Of a DNA stretch of 64,000 nt, positions 13,551-26,415 are shown one piece after another. The translations under genes were made by a program, and so were the position numbers. A model generated the notes under the pieces. It searched no databases. It was not told the origin of the DNA and saw only the letters and a program-made list of their open reading frames with translations. Source of the stretch: Halictus rubicundus (taxonomy: Eukaryota > Arthropoda > Insecta > Hymenoptera > Halictidae); the NCBI RefSeq assembly GCF_050948215.1, contig NW_027488643.1:310001-374000 (forward strand), written 5' to 3'. Every line of letters begins with the position of its first letter. Within the stretch, counting starts at the first letter, position 1.

Positions 13551-14500
13551 GGTAGGATAGGATAGATGATAGGATAGGATAGACGATAGAGGATAGGATG
13601 GATAATAGGATATTATGGAGGATAGGATAGGATAGAGGAGAGGATGGGATAGAGGATAGGATAGGATAGAGGATAGGATAGGATGGATGATAGGATATAA
13701 CAGAGGATAGGATAGTACAGAGTATAGGATTGGATAGAGAATAGGATATGATATAGGATAGATAATAGGATAGGATATAGGATATTATAGGATAGAGGAT
13801 AGGATAGGATAGAGGATACGATATGATAGAGGATAGGGTAGGTTGGAGGATAGGATAGTATAGAGGATAGCATAGGATAGAGGATAGGATAGGATGGAGG
13901 ATATAATAGGATAGAGGATAGGATAGGATAGAGGATAGGATAGAATAGAGGATAGGATAGGATAGAGGATAGGATAGGATAGAGGATAGGATGGAGGATA
14001 GGATAGGATAGAGGATAGGATAGGATTGAGACTAGGATAGGATAGAGGATAGGATAGAATAGAGGATAGGATAGGATAGAGGATAGGATAGCATAGAGTA
14101 TGGGGTAGAGGATATTATAGGATAGTGGATAGGATAGGATTGGGGATAGGTTAGGATAGAAGGTAGGATAGAGGATAGGATAGGATAGTGGATAGGATAG
14201 GATAGAGGATAGGGTAGGATAGAGGATAGGATAGGATAGAGGATAGGATAGGATAGAGGATAGGATAGGATAGAGGATAGGATAGGATAGAGGATAGGAT
14301 AGTATAGAGTATAGGATAGGATACAGAATAGGATAGGATATAGGATAGAGAATAGGATAGGATGTAGGATAGAGAAGGGGAATAGGATATAGGATAGGAT
14401 AGGATAGAGGATAGGACAGGATAAAGGATAGGATAGGATAGAGGATAGGATGGAGGATAGGATAGGATAAAGGATAGAGGATAGGATAGGATGGAGGATA
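13550..14500 (+). repeat. Module X, copy 6
   Basis: GAGGAG marker at 13635 and GTATGGGG at 14098, 463 bp apart against 516-533 bp in other copies, so a few units are missing. It has GATTGGGGATAGG near 14138, where sister copies have GATTGAGGATAGG, and GAGAAGGGGAATAGG near 14370, where they have GAGAAGAGGATAGG. Confidence 0.75.
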
Positions 14501-16050
14501 GGATAGGATAGAGGATAGGATAGGATAGAAGATAGGATAGGATAGAGGATAGGATAGAGTATAGGATAGAGGATGGAGGATAGGATAGGATAGACGATAG
14601 AGGATAGGATGGATGATGGGATATGATAGAGGATAGGATAGGATAGAGGATAGGAGACGATAGGATACAGGATAGGATAGGATAGAGGATAGGATAGGAT
14701 GGAGGATAGGATAGATGATACGATAGAAGATGGAGGGTACCGTAGTATAGAGGATATGATAGCATAGGATGGAGGATACGATATGATAGAGGATAGGGTA
14801 GGATGGAGGATAGGATAGGATAGAGGATAGGATATTATATTGAATACGATAGGATGGAGGATAGGATAGGATAGAGTATAGGACAGAGGATGGAGGATAG
14901 GATAGGATAGAGGATAAGATGGGATAGAGGATAGAATAGGATAGAGGATAAGATGGGATAGAGGATAGGATAGGATAGACGATAGAGGATAGGATGGATG
15001 ATGGGATATGATAGAGGATAGGATAGGATAGAGGATAGGAGAGGATAGGATACAGGATAGGATAGGATAGAATATAGGATAGGATAGAGGATAGGATAGG
15101 GTAGAGGATAGAATAGGATTGAGGATACGATTGGATAGAGGATAGGATAGGATTGAGGACACGATTGGATAGAGGATAGGATAGGATGGAGGATAGGATA
15201 GATGATACGATAGAAGATGGAGGGTACCGTAGTATAGAGGATATGATAGCATAGGATGGAGGATAGTATAGGATAGACGATAGAGGAAAGGATGGATGAT
15301 AGGATATGATAGAGGACAGGATAGTATTCAGGATAGGCTAGGATAGAACATGGGATAGGATAGAGGATAGGATAGGATAGAGGATCGGGTAGGATAGAGG
15401 ATAGGATAGGATGGATGATAGGATATGACAGAGGATAGGATAGTATAGAGTATAGGATTGGATAGAGAATGGGATAGGATTGGGATAGATAGATAGGATA
15501 GATAATAGAGTATAGGATTGGATAGAGGATACGATATGACAGGGGATAGGATAGGATAGACGATAGAGGATGCGAAGGATGATAGGATAGGATAGAGGAT
15601 ACGATATGATAGAGAATAGGATAGGATAGAGGATAAGATAGGAATGACGATAGAGGATCCGATGGATGATAGGTTATGATAGACGATAGGATAGCATAGG
15701 GGATAGGATAGTATAGAGGATAGGATAGGATGGAGGATAGGATAGGATAGAGGACAGGATAGAATGGAGGATAGGATAGGATAGAGGATAGGATAGGATA
15801 GAGGATAGGATAGGATACAGGATAGGATAGAGGATAGGATAGGACGGAGGATACCATAGAGTATAGGATAGAGGATAGGATAGGACAGAGGATAGGATAG
15901 AGTATAGGATAGAGGATGCAGGATAGGATAGGATAGAGGATAGGATAGAGTATAGGATAGAGGATGGCGGAGAGGATAGGATGGAGGATGGGATAGAATA
16001 GAGGATAGGATAGGATAGAGCATATGATAGGATAGAGGATAGGATAGGAT
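14500..16050 (+). repeat. Module Y, copy 4
   Basis: Markers in order: GGTACC 14736, TATTATATTGAATA 14833, GGTACC 15213, TTGGGATAGATAGAT 15480, GGATCC 15655, GGCGGAGAGG about 15966. The second TATTAT to second GGTACC distance is 380 bp against 305 bp in copy 3. The difference lies in an extra GATTGAGGACACGATTGG-bearing segment near 15150. Confidence 0.8.
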
Positions 16051-16330
16051 GGAGGATAGGATAGGATAGAGGATAGTTTAGAATGGAGGATAGGGTAGGA
16101 TAGAGGATAGGATAGGATAGAGGATAGGATAGGATACAGGATAGGAAAGGATAGAGGATAGGATAGGATAGAGGATAGGATAGGATAGAGGATAGGATAG
16201 GATAGAGGGTAGGATAGGATAGATGATAGGATAGGATAGAGGATAGGATAGGATAGAGGATAGGATAGGATAGAGGATTGGATAGGATACAGGATAGGAT
16301 ATGATAGAGGACAGGATAGGGGATTTGATA
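16050..16330 (+). repeat. A/B transition
   Basis: The last clear A-type variants, AGTTTAGAATGGAGG near 16072 and GGGTAGGATAGGATAGATG near 16207, are followed within about 100 bp by the first B-type markers: GGATTGGATAGGATACAGG near 16265 and GGGGATTTG near 16319. The change is abrupt. No foreign sequence lies at the junction. Confidence 0.75.
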
Positions 16331-16794
16331 GGATAGAGGATAGGGTAGGATAGAGGATAGGATAGGATAGAGGATAGGATAGGACAGAGGATAGGATACG
16401 GGATTTGATAGTATAGAGGATAGGATAGGATAGAAGATAGGATAGGATAGATTATAGGATAGGATAGAGGATAGGATAGGACAGAGGATTGGATAGAGGA
16501 TAGGATAGGATAGAGGATATGATAGGGTAGAGGATAGGATAGGATAGAGGATAGGATAGGATAGAGGATAGGATAGGATAGAGGATAGGATAGAGGATAG
16601 GATAGGATAGAGGATAGGATAGGATAGAGGATAGGATAGGATAGAGGATAGAATTGAGGATAGGATAGGATAGAGGATTGGATAGGATAGAGGATTGGAT
16701 AGGATACAGGATAGGATAGGATAGAGGATAGGATATGGGATTTGATAGGATAGAGGATAGGATAGGAAAGAAGATAAGATAGGATAGAGGATAG

Positions 16795-16925
16795 GATAGA
16801 GAATAGGTTAGGATAGTGAATTGGAACGGATAGATGATATTATAGGATAGGGGATAGGATATCATAGAGTATACGATATTATAGAGGGTATGATAGGATA
16901 GAGCATCGGATAGGGTATTGGATAG
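16795..16925 (+). repeat. Strongly divergent patch within region B
   Basis: About 130 bp with clustered changes: GTGAATTGGAACGG near 16816, GATGATATTATAGG, GGATATCATAGAGTATACG near 16858, GAGGGTATG and GAGCATCGG near 16912. The pentamer rhythm is still visible. I saw no second copy of the whole patch in the window. Flanking units are ordinary region B. Confidence 0.7.
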
Positions 16926-17359
16926 GATAGGATAGAGGATAGGCTAGGATAGAGGATAGGATAGAGGATAGGATAGGATAGAGGACAGGATAGGATAGAG
17001 GATAGGATAGGATAGAGGATTGGATAGGATACAGGAAAGGATAGGATTGAGGATAGATGATAGGATAGGATAGAGGATTGGATAGGATACAGGATAGGAT
17101 ATGATAGAGGATAGGATAGGGGATTTGATAGGATAGAGGATAGGATAGGATAGAGGATAGGATAGGATAGAGGATAGGATAGGACAGAGGATAGGATACG
17201 GGATTTGATAGGATAGAGGATAGGATAGGATAGAAGATAGGATAGGATAGATTATAGGATAGGATAGAGGATAGGATAGGACAGAGGATTGGATAGAGGA
17301 TAGGATAGGATAGAGGATATGATAGGGTAGAGGATAGGATAGGATAGAGGATAGGATAG

Positions 17360-19211
17360 GATAGAGGATTAGATAGGATACAGGAAAGGATAGGATTCAA
17401 TATAGATGATAGGATAGGATAGAGGATTGGATAGGATACAGGATAGGATAGGATAGAGGATAGGATAGGATAGAGGATAGGATAGGATAGAGGACAGGAT
17501 AGGATAGAGGATAGGATAGGATAGAGGATTGGATAGGATACAGGAAAGGATAGGATTGAGGATAGATGATAGGATAGGATAGAGGATTGGATAGGATACA
17601 GGATAGGATATGATAGAGGACAGGATAGGGGATTTGATAGGATAGAGGATAGGGTAGGATAGAGGATAGGATAGGATAGAGGATAGGATAGGACAGAGGA
17701 TAGGATACGGGATTTGATAGTATAGAGGATAGGATAGGATAGAAGATAGGATAGGATAGATTATAGGATAGGATAGAGGATAGGATAGGACAGAGGATTG
17801 GATAGAGGATAGGATAGGATAGAGGATATGATAGGGTAGAGGATAGGATAGGATAGAGGATAGGATAGGATAGAGGATTAGATAGGATACAGGAAAGGAT
17901 AGGATTCAGGATAGATGATAGGATAGGATAGAGGATTGGATAGGATACAGGATAGGATAGGATAGAGGATAGGATAGGATAGGGGATAGGATAGGATAGA
18001 GGACAGGATAGGATAGAGGATAGGATAGGATAGAGGATTGGATAGGATACAGGAAAGGATAGGATTGAGGATAGATGATAGGATAGGATAGAGGATTGGA
18101 TAGGATACAGGATAGGATATGATAGAGGATTAGATAGGACAGAGGATAGGATAGGATAGAGGATAGGATAGGGGATTTCATAGGATAGAGGATAGGATAG
18201 GATAGAAGATAGGATAGGATAGAGAATAGGATAGGATAGAGGACAGGATAGGATAGAGGATAGGATAGGACAGAGGATAGGATAGGGGATTTGATAGGAT
18301 AGAGGATAGGATAGGATAGAGGATAGGATAGGATAGAGGATAGGATAGGATGGAGGATTAGATAGGATACAGGAAAGGATAGGATTCAGGATAGATGATA
18401 GGATAGGATAGAGGATTGGATAGGATACAGGATAGGATAGGATAGAGGATAGGATAGGATAGGGGATAGGATAGGATAGAGGACAGGATAGGATAGAGGA
18501 TAGGATAGGATAGAGGATTGGATAGGATACAGGAAAGGATAGGATTGAGGATAGATGATAGGATAGGATAGAGGATTGGATAGGATACAGGATAGGATAT
18601 GATAGAGGACAGGATAGGGGATTTGATAGGATAGAGGATAGGATAGGATAGAGGATAGGATAGGATAGAGGATAGGATAGGGTAGAGGATAGGATAGGAC
18701 AGAGGATAGGATACGGGATTTGATAGTATAGAGGATAGGATAGGATAGAAGATAGGATAGGATAGATTATAGGATAGGATAGAGGATAGGATAGGACAGA
18801 GGATTGGATAGAGGATAGGATAGGATAGAGGATATGATAGGGTAGAGGATAGGATAGGATAGAGGATAGGATAGGATAGAGGATTAGATAGGATACAGGA
18901 AAGGATAGGATTCAGGATAGATGATAGGATAGGATAGAGGATTGGATAGGATACAGGATAGGATAGGATAGAGGATAGGATAGGATAGGGGATAGGATAG
19001 GATAGAGGACAGGATAGGATAGAGGATAGGATAGGATAGAGGATTGGATAGGATACAGGAAAGGATAGGATTGAGGATAGATGATAGGATAGGATAGAGG
19101 ATTGGATAGGATACAGGATAGGATATGATAGAGGATTCGATAGGACAGAGGATAGGATAGGATAGAGGATAGGATAGGGGATTTCATAGGATAGAGGATA
19201 GGATAGGATAG
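17360..19211 (+). repeat. Tandem duplication, offset 1,006 bp
   Basis: About 17360-18205 is repeated at about 18350-19211. Markers shift by 989 bp at the left (GATTCA 17395 and 18384; GGGGATTTG 17628 and 18617) and by 1,006 bp further right (ACGGGATTTG 17708 and 18714; GATTAT 17759 and 18765; GGGGATTTC about 18173 and 19179). The change of 17 bp shows one whole unit inserted or lost. A substitution distinguishes GATTAGATAGG near 18129 from GATTCGATAGG near 19135. Confidence 0.8.
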
Positions 19212-22200
19212 AGGATAGGATAGGATGGAGGATTGGATAGAGGATAGGATAGAGGATAGGAAAGGATAGAAGATAGGATAAGATAGAGGATAGGATAGGA
19301 TAGAGGATAGGATAGGATAGAGGATAGGATAGGATAGAGGATAGGATAGGATAGAGGACAGGATAGGATAGAGGACAGGATAGGATAGAGGATTGGATAT
19401 GATACAGGAAAGGATAGGATAGGATAGAGGATAGGATAGGATAGAGGATAGGATAGGATAGAGGATTAGATAGGACAGAGGATAGGATAGGGTAGAGGAT
19501 AGGATAGGGGATTTGATAGGATAGAGGATAGGATAGGATAGAAAATAGGATAGGATAGAGAATAGGATAGGATAGAGGATAGGATAGGATAGAGGATAGG
19601 ATAGGACAGAGGATAGGATAGGTTATTTGATAGGATAGAGGATAGGATAGGATAGGATGGAGGATTGGATAGAGGATAGGATAGAGGATAGGAAAGGATA
19701 GAAGATAGGATAGGATAGAGGCTAGGATAGGATAGAGGATAGGATAGGATAGAGGATAGGATAGAGGATAGGATAGGATAGAGGCTAGGATAGGATAGAA
19801 GATAGGATAGGATAGAGGATAGGATAGTATAGAGGATAGGATAGGATAGAGGATAGGATAGGATAGAGGATAGGATAGGATGGAGGATAGGATAGGATAG
19901 AGGATAGGATAGGATAGATGATAGGATAGGATAGAGGATAGGATAGGATAGAGGATAGGATAGGATAGAGGATAGGATAGGATAGAGGATAGGATACGAC
20001 AGAGGATTTGATAGGATAGAGGATAGGATAGGATACAGGAAAGGATAGGATTGAGGATAGATGATAGGATACGATAGAGAATAGGATAGGATAGAGGAGA
20101 GGATAGGATAGAGGATAGGATAGCATAGAGGATAGGATGGGATAGAGGATAGGATAGGATAGAGGACAGGATAGGATAGAGGATAGGATAGGATAGATGA
20201 TAGGATAGGATAGAGGATAGGATAGGATAGAGGATTGGATAGGATAGAGGATAGCGTAGGATAGAGGATAGGATAGGATAGAGGATACGATAGGATAGAG
20301 TATAGGATAGGATAGAGGATAGGATAGGATAGATGATAGGATAGGATAGATGATAGGATAGGATAGAGGATTGGATAGGATACAGGATTGGATAGGATAG
20401 GGGAATTGATAGGATAGAGGATAGGATAGGATAGAAGATAGGATAGGATAGAGGATAGGATAGGATAGATGATAGGATAGGATAGAGGATTGGATAGGAT
20501 ACAGGATAGGATATGATAGAGGATAGGATAGGGGATTTGATAGGATAGAGGATAGGATAGGATAGAGGATAGGATAGGACAGAGGATAGGATACGGGATT
20601 TGATAGGATAGAGGATAGGATAGGATAGAAGATAGGATAGGATAGATTATAGGATAGGATAGAGGATAGGATAGGACAGAGGATTGGATAGAGGATAGGA
20701 TAGGATAGAGGATATGATAGGGTAGGGGATAGGATAGGATAGAGGATAGGACAGGATAGAGGATAGGATAGGATAGAGGATAGGATAGGATAGAGGATAG
20801 GATAGGATAGAGGATAGGATAGGATAGAGGACAGGATAGGATAGAGGATTGGATATGATACAGGAAAGGATAGGATAGGATAGAGGATAGGATAGGATAG
20901 AGGATAGGATAGGATAGAGGATAGGACAGGATAGAGGATAGGATAGGATAGAGGATAGGATAGGATAGAGGATAGGATAGGATAGAGGATAGGATAGGAT
21001 AGAGGATAGGATACGACAGAGGATTTGATAGGATAGAGGATAGGATAGGATACAGGAAAGGATAGGATTGAGGATAGATGATAGGATACGATAGAGAATA
21101 GGATAGGATAGAGGAGAGGATAGGATAGAGGATAGGATAGGATAGAGGATAGGATCGGATAGAGGATAGGATAGGATAGAGGACAGGATAGGATAGAGGA
21201 TTGGATATGATACAGGAAAGGATAGGATAGGATAGAGGATAGGATAGGATAGAGGATAGGATAGGACAGAGGATAGGAAAGGGGATTTGATAGGATAGAG
21301 GAGAGGATAGGATAGAGGATAGGATAGGATAGAGGATAGGATAGGATGGAGGATTGGATAGAGGATAGGATAGAGGATAGGAAAGGATAGAAGATAGGAT
21401 AGGATAGAGGATAGGATAGGATAGAGGATAGGATAGGATAGAGGATAGGATAGAGGATAGGATAGGATAGAGGCTAGGATAGGATAGAAGATAGGATAGG
21501 ATAGAGGATAGGATAGGATAGAGGATAGGATAGGATAGAGGATAGGATAGGATAGAGGATAGGATAGGATGGAGGATAGGATAGGATAGAGGGTAGGATA
21601 GGATAGGTGATAGGATAGGATAGAGGATAGGATAGGATAGAGGATAGGATAGGATAGAGGATAGGATAGGATAGAGGATAGGATAGGATAGAGGATAGGA
21701 TACGACAGAGGATTTGATAGGATAGAGGATAGGATAGGATAGAGGATTGGATAGGTTAGAGGATAGCGTATGATAGAGGATAGGATAGGATAGAGGATAC
21801 GATAGGATAGAGTATAGGATAGGATAGAGGATAGGATAGGACAGAGGATTGGATAGAGGATAGGATAGAGGATAGAATAGGATAGAGGATAGGATAGGAT
21901 AGAGGATTGGATGGGATAGAGGATAGAGGATAGGATAGGATACAGGAAAGGATAGGATTGAGGATAGGATTGGATACAGGATAGGATAGAATAGAGGATA
22001 GGATACGGGATTGGATAGGATAGGATAGAGGATAGGATAGGATAGAGGATAGGATAGGATAGAGGATAGGATAGGATAGAGGATAGGATAGGATAGAGGA
22101 TAGGATAGGATAGAGGATTAGATAGGTCAGAGGATAGGATAGGATAGAGCATAGGATAGGGGATTTGATAGGATAGAGGATAGGATAGGATAGAAGATAG

Positions 22201-25200
22201 GATAGGATAGAGAATAGGATAGGATAGAGGATAGGATAGGATAGAGGATAGGATAGGACAGAGGATAGGATAGGGGATTTGATAGGATAGAGGATAGGAT
22301 AGGATAGAGGATAGGATAGGATAGAGGATAGGATAGGATGGAGGATTAGATAGAGGATAGGATAGAGGATAGGAAAGGATAGAAGATAGGATAGGATAGA
22401 GGATAGGATAGGATAGAGGATAGGATAGGATAGAGGATAGGATAGGATAGAGGATAGGATAGGATGGAGGATAGGATAGGATAGAGGATTAGATAGGACA
22501 GAGGATAGGATAGGATAGAGCATAGGATAGGGGATTTGGTAGGATAGAGGATAGGATAGGATAGAAGATAGGATAGGATAGAGAATAGGATAGGATAGAG
22601 GATAGGATAGGATAGAGGATAGGATAGGACAGAGGATAGGATAGGGGATTTGATAGGATAGAGGATAGGAAAGGATAGAAGATAGGATAGGATAGAGGAT
22701 AGGATGGGATAGAGGATAGGATAGGATAGAGGATAGGATAGAGGATAGGATAGGATAGAGGATAGGATAGGATAGAGGATAGGATAGGATAGAGGATAGG
22801 ATAGGATGGAGGATAGGATAGGATAGAGGGTAGGATAGGATAGATGATAGGATAGGATAGAGGATAGGATAGGATAGAGGATAGGATAGGATAGAGGATA
22901 GGATAGGATAGAGGATAGGATAGGATAGAGGATAGGATACGACAGAGGATTTGATAGGATAGAGGATAGGATAGGATACAGGAAAGGATAGGATTGAGGA
23001 TAGATGATAGGATACGATAGAGAATAGGATAGGATAGAGGAGAGGATAGGATAGAGGATAGGATAGGATAGAGGATAGGATAGGATAGAGGATAGGATAG
23101 GATAGAGGATAGGATAGGATGGAGGATTGGATAGAGGATAGGATAGAGGATAGGAAAGGATAGAAGATAGGATAGGATAGAGGATAGGATAGGATAGAGG
23201 ATAGGATAGGATAGAGGATAGGATAGAGGATAGGATAGGATAGAGGCTAGGATAGGATAGAGGATAGGATAGGATAGAGGATAGGATTGGATAGAGGATT
23301 GGATGGGATAGAGGATAGAGGATAGGATAGGATACAGGAAAGGATAGGATTGAGGATAGGATTGGATACAGGAAAGGATAGGAGTGTGGATAGATGATAG
23401 GATAGGATAGAGGATTGGATAGGATACAGGGTAGGATAGAGGATTGGATAGGATACAGGATAGGATAGGGGATTTGATAGGATAGACGATAGGATACGAT
23501 AGAGAATAGGATAGGATAGAGGAGAGGATAGGATAGAGGATAGGATAGGATAGAGGATAGGATAGGATAGAGGATAGGATAGGATAGAGGACAGGATAGG
23601 ATAGAGGATTGGATATGATACAGGAAAGGATAGGATAGGATAGAGGATAGGATAGGATAGAGGATAGGATAGGATAGAGGATAGGACAGGATAGAGGATA
23701 GGATAGGATAGAGGATAGGATAGGATAGAGGATAGGATAGGATAGAGGATAGGATAGGATAGAGGATAGGATAGGATAGAGGATAGGATACGACAGAGGA
23801 TTTGATAGGATAGAGGATAGGATAGGACAGAGGATAGGATAGGGGATTTGATAGGATAGAGGATAGGATAGGATAGAGGATAGGATAGGATAGAGGATAG
23901 GATAGGATAGAGGATAGGATAGGATAGAGGATAGGATAGGATGGAGGATTGGATAGAGGATAGGATAGAGGATAGGAAAGGATAGAAGATAGGATAGGAT
24001 AGAGGATAGGATAGGATAGAGGATAGGATAGGATAGAGGATAGGATAGGATAGAGGATAGGATAGGATGGAGGATAGGATAGGATAGAGGGTAGGATAGG
24101 ATAGATGATAGGATAGGATAGAGGATAGGATAGGATAGAGGATAGGATAGGATAGAGGATAGGATAGGATAGGGGATAGGATAGATGATAGGATAGGATA
24201 GAGGATAGGATAGGATAGAGGATTGGATAGGATAGAGGATAGCGTAGGATAGAGGAGAGGACAGGATAGAGGATACGATAGGATAGAGTATAGGATAGGA
24301 TAGAGGATAGGATAGGACAGAGGATTGGATAGAGGATAGGATAGAATATAGGATAGGATAGAGGATACGATAGGATAGAGGATTGGATGGGATAGAGGAT
24401 AGAGGATAGGATAGGATACAGGAAAGGATAGGATTGAGGATAGAATTGGATACAGGAAAGGATAGGATTGTGGATAGATGATAGGATAGGATAGAGGATT
24501 GGATAGGATACAGGATAGGATAGAGGATTGGATAGGATACAGGATAGGCTAGGGGATTTGATAGGATAGACGATAGGATAGGATAGAAGATAGGATAGGA
24601 TAGAGAATAGGATAGGATAGAGGATAGGATAGGATAGAGGAGAGGATAGGATAGAGGATAGGATAGGATAGATGATAGGATAGGATAGAGGATATCATAG
24701 GATAGAGGATAGGATAGGATAGATGATAGGATAGGATAGAGGATTGGATAGGATACAGGATTGGATAGGTTAGGGGAATTGATAGGATAGAGGATAGGAT
24801 AGGATAGAAGATAGGATAGGATAGAGGATAGGATAGGATAGAGGATAGGATAGGATAGAGGATAGCGTAGGATAGAGGATAGGATAGGATAGATGATACG
24901 ATAGGATAGAGGATAGGATAGAGGGTAGAATAGGATAGAGGATGGGATAGGATAGAGGATAGGATAGGATAGCTGATAGGATAGGATAGAGGATAGGATA
25001 GGGCAGAGGATAGGATAGGGGATTTTATAGGATAGAGGATAGGATAGGATAGAGGATAGGATAGGATAGAGGATAGAATAGGATAGAGGATAGGATAGGA
25101 TAGAGGATTGGATAGACGGTAGGATAGGATAGATGATAGGATAGGATAGAGGATAGGATAGGATAGAGGATAGGATAGGACAGAGGATAGGACAGGGGAT

Positions 25201-26415
25201 TTGATAGGATAGAGGATAGGATAGGATAGACGATAGGATAGGATAGAGGATAGGATAGGATAGAGGATAGGATAGGATAGAGGATAGCGTAGGATAGAGG
25301 ATAGGATAGGATAGAGGATACGATAGGATAGAGGATAGGATAGAGGGTAGAATAGGATAGAGGATAGGATAGGATAGATGATAGGATAGGATAGCTGATA
25401 GGATAGGATAGAGGATAGGATAGGATAACTGATAGGATAGGATAGAGGATAGGATAGGGCAGAGGATAGGATAGGGGATTTTATAGGATAGAGGATAGGA
25501 TAGGATAGGATAGAGGATAGAATAGGATAGAGGATAGGATAGGATAGAGGATTGGATAGACGGTAGGATAGGATAGAGGATAGGATAGGATAGAGGATAT
25601 CATAGGATAGAGGATAGGATAGGATAGAGGATATCATAGGATAGAGGATAGGATAGGATAGGATAGATGATTGGATAGGATAGAGGATTGGATAGGATAC
25701 AGGATTGGATAGGGTAGCGGGTTTGATAGGATAGAGGATAGGATAGGATAGACGATAGGATAGGATAGAGGATAGGATAGGATAGAGGATAGGATAGGAT
25801 AGAGGATAGGATAGGATAGAGGATAGGATAGGATAGAGGATAGGATAGGATAGATGATAGGATAGGATAGAGGATAGGATAGGATAGAGGATAGCGTAGG
25901 ATAAAGGATAGGATAGGATAGAGGATACGATAGGATAGAGGATAGGATAGAGGGTAGAATAGGATAGAGGATAGGATAGGATAGAGGATAGGGTAGGATA
26001 ACTGATAGGATAGGATAGAGGATAGGATAGGGCAGAGGATAGGATAGGGGATTTTATAGGATAGAGGATAGGATAGGATAGGATAGAGGATAGAATAGGA
26101 TAGAGGATAGGATAGGATAGAGGACAGGATAGGATAGAGGATAGGATAGGATAGATGATAGGATAGGATAGAGGATAGGATAGGATAGAGGATAGGATAG
26201 GATAGAGGATTTGATAGGATAGAGGATAGGATAGGATACAGGAAAGGATAGGATTGAGGATAGGATTGGATACAGGATAGGATAGAATAGAGGATAGGAT
26301 ACGGGATTGGATAGGATAGGATAGAGGATAGGATAGGATAGAGGACAGGATAGGATAGAGGATTGGATATGATACAGGAAAGGATAGGATTGAGGATAGA
26401 TGATAGGATAGGATA

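Larger units (their letters stand above)
1..16220 (+). repeat. Region A: divergent mosaic sub-array
   Basis: This part has many more variant units than the rest: frequent ATGATAGG, ACGATAG, GGATGGAGG, GAATAGG and GGATATTATAGG variants and many 12-bp units. Rare markers recur several times each. GTATGGGG starts at about 2894, 5711, 7679, 9918, 11113 and 14098. GGTACC occurs at 1229, 4006, 12043, 12445, 14736 and 15213. GGATCC occurs at 1661, 4344, 12878 and 15655. The markers define at least two module types, called X and Y here, that alternate in varying order. Greater divergence is expected towards a satellite edge, so the array edge may lie upstream, but the repeated amplification of modules shows the region is not simply decayed. 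No gene is present. Confidence 0.9.
16330..24900 (+). repeat. Region B: GGGGATTTG/CAGGAAAGG sub-array
   Basis: These are mostly regular 17-mers. Recurrent variant units are GGGGATTTG, ACGGGATTTG (C at 16399, 17199, 17708, 18714, 20594), GGATTGG, GATACAGGAAAGG, GATTATAGG and GATGGAGGATTGG. Successive copies of these marker sets are spaced several hundred base pairs to 1 kb apart, for example offsets of 800, 509 and 1,006 bp between the first four ACGGGATTTG markers. No gene is present. Confidence 0.85.

Noticed and set aside
1229..15218. GGTACC, GGATCC and GATATC palindromes as regulatory sites
   Set aside because: They recur only because the modules that carry them were duplicated. I treat them as landmarks, with no evidence of function.
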